Source: Phaeosaccion multiseriatum (Eukaryota; Ochrophyta, other classes). Taken from it: a stretch of 64,000 nucleotides of DNA. The stretch is from contig OZ218963.1 of assembly GCA_965112735.1 (NCBI GenBank), positions 2,170,001 through 2,234,000 on the forward strand, read 5' to 3'. Made by a program: the position numbers and the translations under genes. The stretch's first letter is position 1, and each line of letters begins with the position of its first letter. Below, in pieces: positions 61,153 to 64,000 of this stretch. The notes beneath the pieces are model-generated. The model did not search any database. It was not told where the DNA came from and was given only the letters and a program-made list of their open reading frames with translations.

Positions 61153-61161
61153 TATATAAAA
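61153..61161 (+). promoter_or_regulatory. TATA box (tatataaaa)
   Basis: Canonical TATATAAAA about 150 bases upstream of the ATG at 61305. Transcription would start near 61185. The sequence ggtaagagg just after, and ctttctcag before 61284, may bound a 5' untranslated intron. Confidence 0.5.
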
Positions 61162-61304
61162 GTTGAGGTTAGTAGAACGGGGAAGGGTAAGAGGGGGAGA
61201 CGAGAACCAGGCGAAGTGGGGTGCTTTCCGTCGTTTGGAGCCCCTCTGAACGCCGCCCCCACAATCTTCTATCCCCTTTCTCAGGAAGTTCATCAGGCAG
61301 GGCC

Positions 61305-63085
61305 ATGAGGCGTTCGCTCAAAAGGATTGATGATGATGCAGCCGATGCAGCAGTAGCAGCAGAAGCAGTGGAAACAGGAACGGAAGCAGCTGCTGCTGGG
61401 GAAGACTCCAAGGGTGTCTCCGCACCTGCAGCAGGCGATGAGAGCGAAGAGGAGGCCTTGGAGCGTCCGCCGCACCTGTTACCGACAGTGGAGGCATTTA
61501 TGGCACTGAACTTACGCTCAGACTTTAGCGACGACTCCTCGTCATCCCCACTCTCACTCGGGACTGGAACATCTCCGCCGTTTCTGGGGTGAGAGAGTTG
61601 TCCTTGTCTTTGCCGTTGCCGCTGACCCAACTGGACTGACCCAGGACGTCTGACACCTTCCGTCCGCTGCCTCCCCCCCGCGTGCTTTCCCTCGCCACAC
61701 TGCCGCGATTGGACAGTCGAGACAGCTCAGATGGGATGAGCCCGTTCCCGGAGGCGCTCAGACTGAGGAGCGTCCGGGTGGCGCAACAGCCCGCTGGGTT
61801 AGGAGGAGGGTCCGTCGCTGGTGGCTTCGTGCGGGAGCCGCAGCAAGAGGAGGGAGAGGGGAACGGGAAAGGCGTACCAATGAATATCTTTTTTCACCAT
61901 CAGTCGACGCGCGACGAGCCCAAGCAGCCCCTCCCCCAGCAACTGGGCGTCAAGAAGTCGATTTGCGGCGAGGGGGGGCTGTCGGTGCACCCCATTCCCC
62001 GTTTCTTCCAGCTGGAGCGGAGCAACTTTGCCATAGCGGCGGTGGGAGCTGAGCAGCTTCCTGCTCTGAAAATGGCGTTGGAGGGTGCTATGAAGGACGC
62101 CGAGTTGGATGTGGTCAAGTTTAGGGCGGACAAGTTCAACTGGACGTCGACATACTTTCAGGGCTGCAGGTACCTCAAGCTCAAGGTTCGGTGCTTTGTT
62201 CACCTCAGCTCCATCTGCGTTGAGCTGCAGCGTTACGACGGAGACGCTCTGACCTTCCACATGGTGGTGTCTCGTTTTGTCGCCGCCTTTCGTGGCGCCT
62301 ATGCGGAGGTGTACCCCATCGTCGGTACGTACCGCTACCCTTCAGGCGGTCATGTAAGCGCAAAAGCTCCAGCAGCAGCAGCAGCAGGAGGAGGAGGAGG
62401 AGGAGGTTGTGGTAGTGCGCTGCGGGGCGCCTACGCTACTTGCGGCAACAAGCTGGAACTCAAGCTGTATCCGGAGCGCCCGACGGCGGATGAGAGCAGT
62501 TACTTTCCCTCTCCGCCCCCTCCCCCAACATCGTCGTCGCCGTCTGCTGCGGCTGGTCAGGCCGAGAACGCTGCGAGAATGAATGTGGAGTGCCTTCTGA
62601 CCATGGTCCGGAGCAAGTTCCTTGATACGCAGGCGGAGGGAGTGAAGTGCCTTGCGGGCCTGTCGGAGAGGGCAGATGTCCGCGGCCTCTTGTCTGCGTG
62701 CGAAGGAGAGCTCAAAACTGCGCCCGAGCTGGCACGTATGCTCAAGTGCGACACTCCCCCCGCCATTCAGCGATTCGCGGTGGTCGTGCTCGCCAACCTC
62801 TCGCAAGACGATGACAGCGATATGAAGCAAGTCATGCTGCGTCGAGAACACGGCATTGTCACCGCCCTTGTCGATGTCCTGTTTACGGAAGGGGCCGAGA
62901 TTGGCGCCCAACGGGAGTGTGGGCGGGCGCTCGTGAACCTGGCTTCGCGGAGGGCGGCAGCCGAGACCATGAAGGAGACCTATGCAGAGGCCATGGATCG
63001 CCTGCTGGGCCTTCATCCTGACCGTTTTGAGGACCGGGTACTGCGCACTCGCTTGGAGTCGTTCCAAGAGCTGCTGCGGGTGTGA
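61305..63085 (+). CDS. Unknown protein with possible KA1-like fold and C-terminal armadillo-like region
   Basis: Two exons, 61305-61588 and 61645-63085, giving 574 residues. The 56-base intron has donor gg|gtgaga, a branch-like ctgac and acceptor cccag, and keeps the frame. The N-terminal ~95 residues are acidic and Ala/Ser-rich. Residues ~240-330 contain alternating hydrophobic strands (FNWTSTYFQG, KLKVRCFVHL, LTFHMVVSRFVAAF), loosely like kinase-associated KA1 domains. A Gly/Ala linker follows. From ~400 on, helices with LLTMVRSKFL, AVVVLANLSQ and ECGRALVNLASRRA fit armadillo or HEAT repeats. The function is not recognised. A cag acceptor-like site just before the ATG means an upstream exon is possible. 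Confidence 0.65.
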
Positions 63086-63399
63086 GGGGCAGCCACGACC
63101 ACGGACCACGACCATTTACCGCTGCCTCGGGCACTTCAGTATCATTTTCCTTTTCCCCTCCTGATGCATGTTTTCTTCAATTCGCAGTTGTTCCGTCACA
63201 TGTCTCTTTCTTACCCCCATGGAAGGGAAATGAGCAGTTCATTCTGCAGTGTTGAAAAACCATGTTACATTGTTACACCATCGAACTCTCTGACTTTCTG
63301 TACCATCTTCACACAGCTTGCTGGCTGATGCAGTCGCTGCTTGCTGGCTGATGCAGTCGCTGCTACTGCCCGAAGCCAGGGAGAGAGAGAGAGAGAGAC
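63086..63399. other. 3' spacer between convergent genes, with 23-bp tandem repeat
   Basis: Contains two exact head-to-tail 23-base copies (gcttgctggctgatgcagtc...) at 63316-63338 and 63339-63361, then a GA repeat at 63380-63398. No exon is seen. Confidence 0.7.
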
Positions 63400-64000
63400 C
63401 TAGAGACACCGGATCACCTCCTCAGCCGCCTCGGAGAACTCTGACCCACTCAGCGACCTGATTGTGTTGGTAATCTCCACGTCGGCAGCTGTGGACTTGG
63501 CCACCGTCTCCACTTTGGACGACTCCGAGTCCGCGGCCAGCAGGGTACCGAGTGCCACTAATGCCCTGTACTTGCCGTCATCCTCCATAGTGCTCGAGCT
63601 CAACACCTCCTCAATCACCGCCACGAGCTGCTGCACCACCGATGCCTCTGAGTATTCCGGTACATCACCACCGCTGTATGCCCCCGCCCCCCCCCCCCCC
63701 GCCACCACGACAAGCCAGTGCCATGCGCTCCACCTCCGGCGATGTGACGGCCACAGCCAAATTGAGCAGAAGCGATGCGAGGGAGAGGCGAATGGTCTTG
63801 TTCGTGCTACCCACGTGCTCGGCAAACGTGTCAAGCAGGGCCGGTGCGAACCGCATCACGAGCTGGCGAGGGGTGGCGGCCTTGAGCAAGTTTACAAAGA
63901 ACCGGATGCCGCACAAGATCACGCCCACGGACTCCCGCCCCTCTCCGCACCGCTCAAGCACGGCCTTGACGAGATTGGGCCCATCAGTGGGGCCACCCAT
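63400..64000 (-). CDS. C-terminal part of a PUL-domain protein, with apparent frameshift; partial
   Basis: Runs off the right edge and ends at TAG (63402-63400). The upstream frame carries VGVILCGIRFFVNLLKAA and KTIRLSLASLLLNLAV. The downstream frame carries KYRALVALGTLLAAD and ends AAEEVIRCL. Together they match the armadillo-like PUL domain of PLAA/Ufd3/Lub1 and related ubiquitin-pathway proteins (ubiquitin-Cdc48 adaptor role). The two halves are in different frames and meet at a Gly codon run where the plus strand has C14 (63687-63700). One base fewer there would join them. This may be a sequencing error, strain slippage or a true disabling indel. The ATG at 64000 is probably internal. Confidence 0.7.

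Larger units (their letters stand above)
58864..61304. other. Long intergenic spacer with decayed coding-like sequence
   Basis: About 2.4 kb without a recognisable intact gene. Features: repeated TTACGTAAGG/CCATGCG motifs at 59417-59470, C-runs at 59249-59266, 59491-59510, 60481-60494 and 60825-60835, open but unrecognised minus-strand stretches at 59977-60417 and 60516-60851, and a TATA box at 61153. Confidence 0.5.

Overview
The window is nuclear DNA of a eukaryotic alga with many introns. Genes are split by GT-AG introns, most of them packed with microsatellites. Two gene products (a ketol-acid reductoisomerase and a six-S1-domain protein) begin with a signal peptide followed by an ASAF-type cleavage motif (ASA|FLMP and ASA|FVVP). 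That bipartite leader is the hallmark of plastids derived from red algae by secondary endosymbiosis, so the source is most likely a photosynthetic stramenopile (ochrophyte). A eustigmatophyte such as Nannochloropsis would fit, but the species cannot be fixed from sequence alone. No CRISPR array, operon, rRNA or tRNA was recognised.

Layout, left to right. 255-494 (-): first exon of a mitochondrial protein running off the left edge, possibly an i-AAA protease. 966-1969 (-): small Lys/Glu/Ala-rich protein, divergent from 2250-5469 (+), plastid ketol-acid reductoisomerase in 8 exons. 5578-5812: MITE-like inverted-repeat element. 6002-13638 (+): 19-exon type I membrane protein of unknown function with a large acidic repeat exon. 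14441-45441 (+): one giant gene, modelled as 70 phase-consistent exons and about 2,862 residues. It joins coiled coils, an EF-hand and an IQ motif to a CLU (clustered mitochondria-like) region, a LamG-like domain split by a coiled-coil insert, and a C-terminal array of cysteine-containing leucine-rich repeats. 46182-51352 (+): plastid protein with six S1 RNA-binding domains, 11 exons. 52240-56356 (-): B-box zinc finger fused to an alpha/beta hydrolase with a long acidic tail. 56672-58863 (+): ATP phosphoribosyltransferase (HisG, long form), divergent from the hydrolase. 58864-61304: intergenic with decayed coding-like sequence and a TATA box. 61305-63085 (+): two-exon protein with a C-terminal armadillo-like region. 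63400-64000 (-): C-terminal part of a PUL-domain protein, broken by a frame change at a C14 run and running off the right edge.

The genes do not form a pathway cluster, although two are amino-acid biosynthesis enzymes (branched-chain amino acids and histidine). Exon models were built by hand from splice consensus, reading phase and protein plausibility. Every multi-exon model closes in frame, but individual boundaries, especially those flagged, need RNA evidence.
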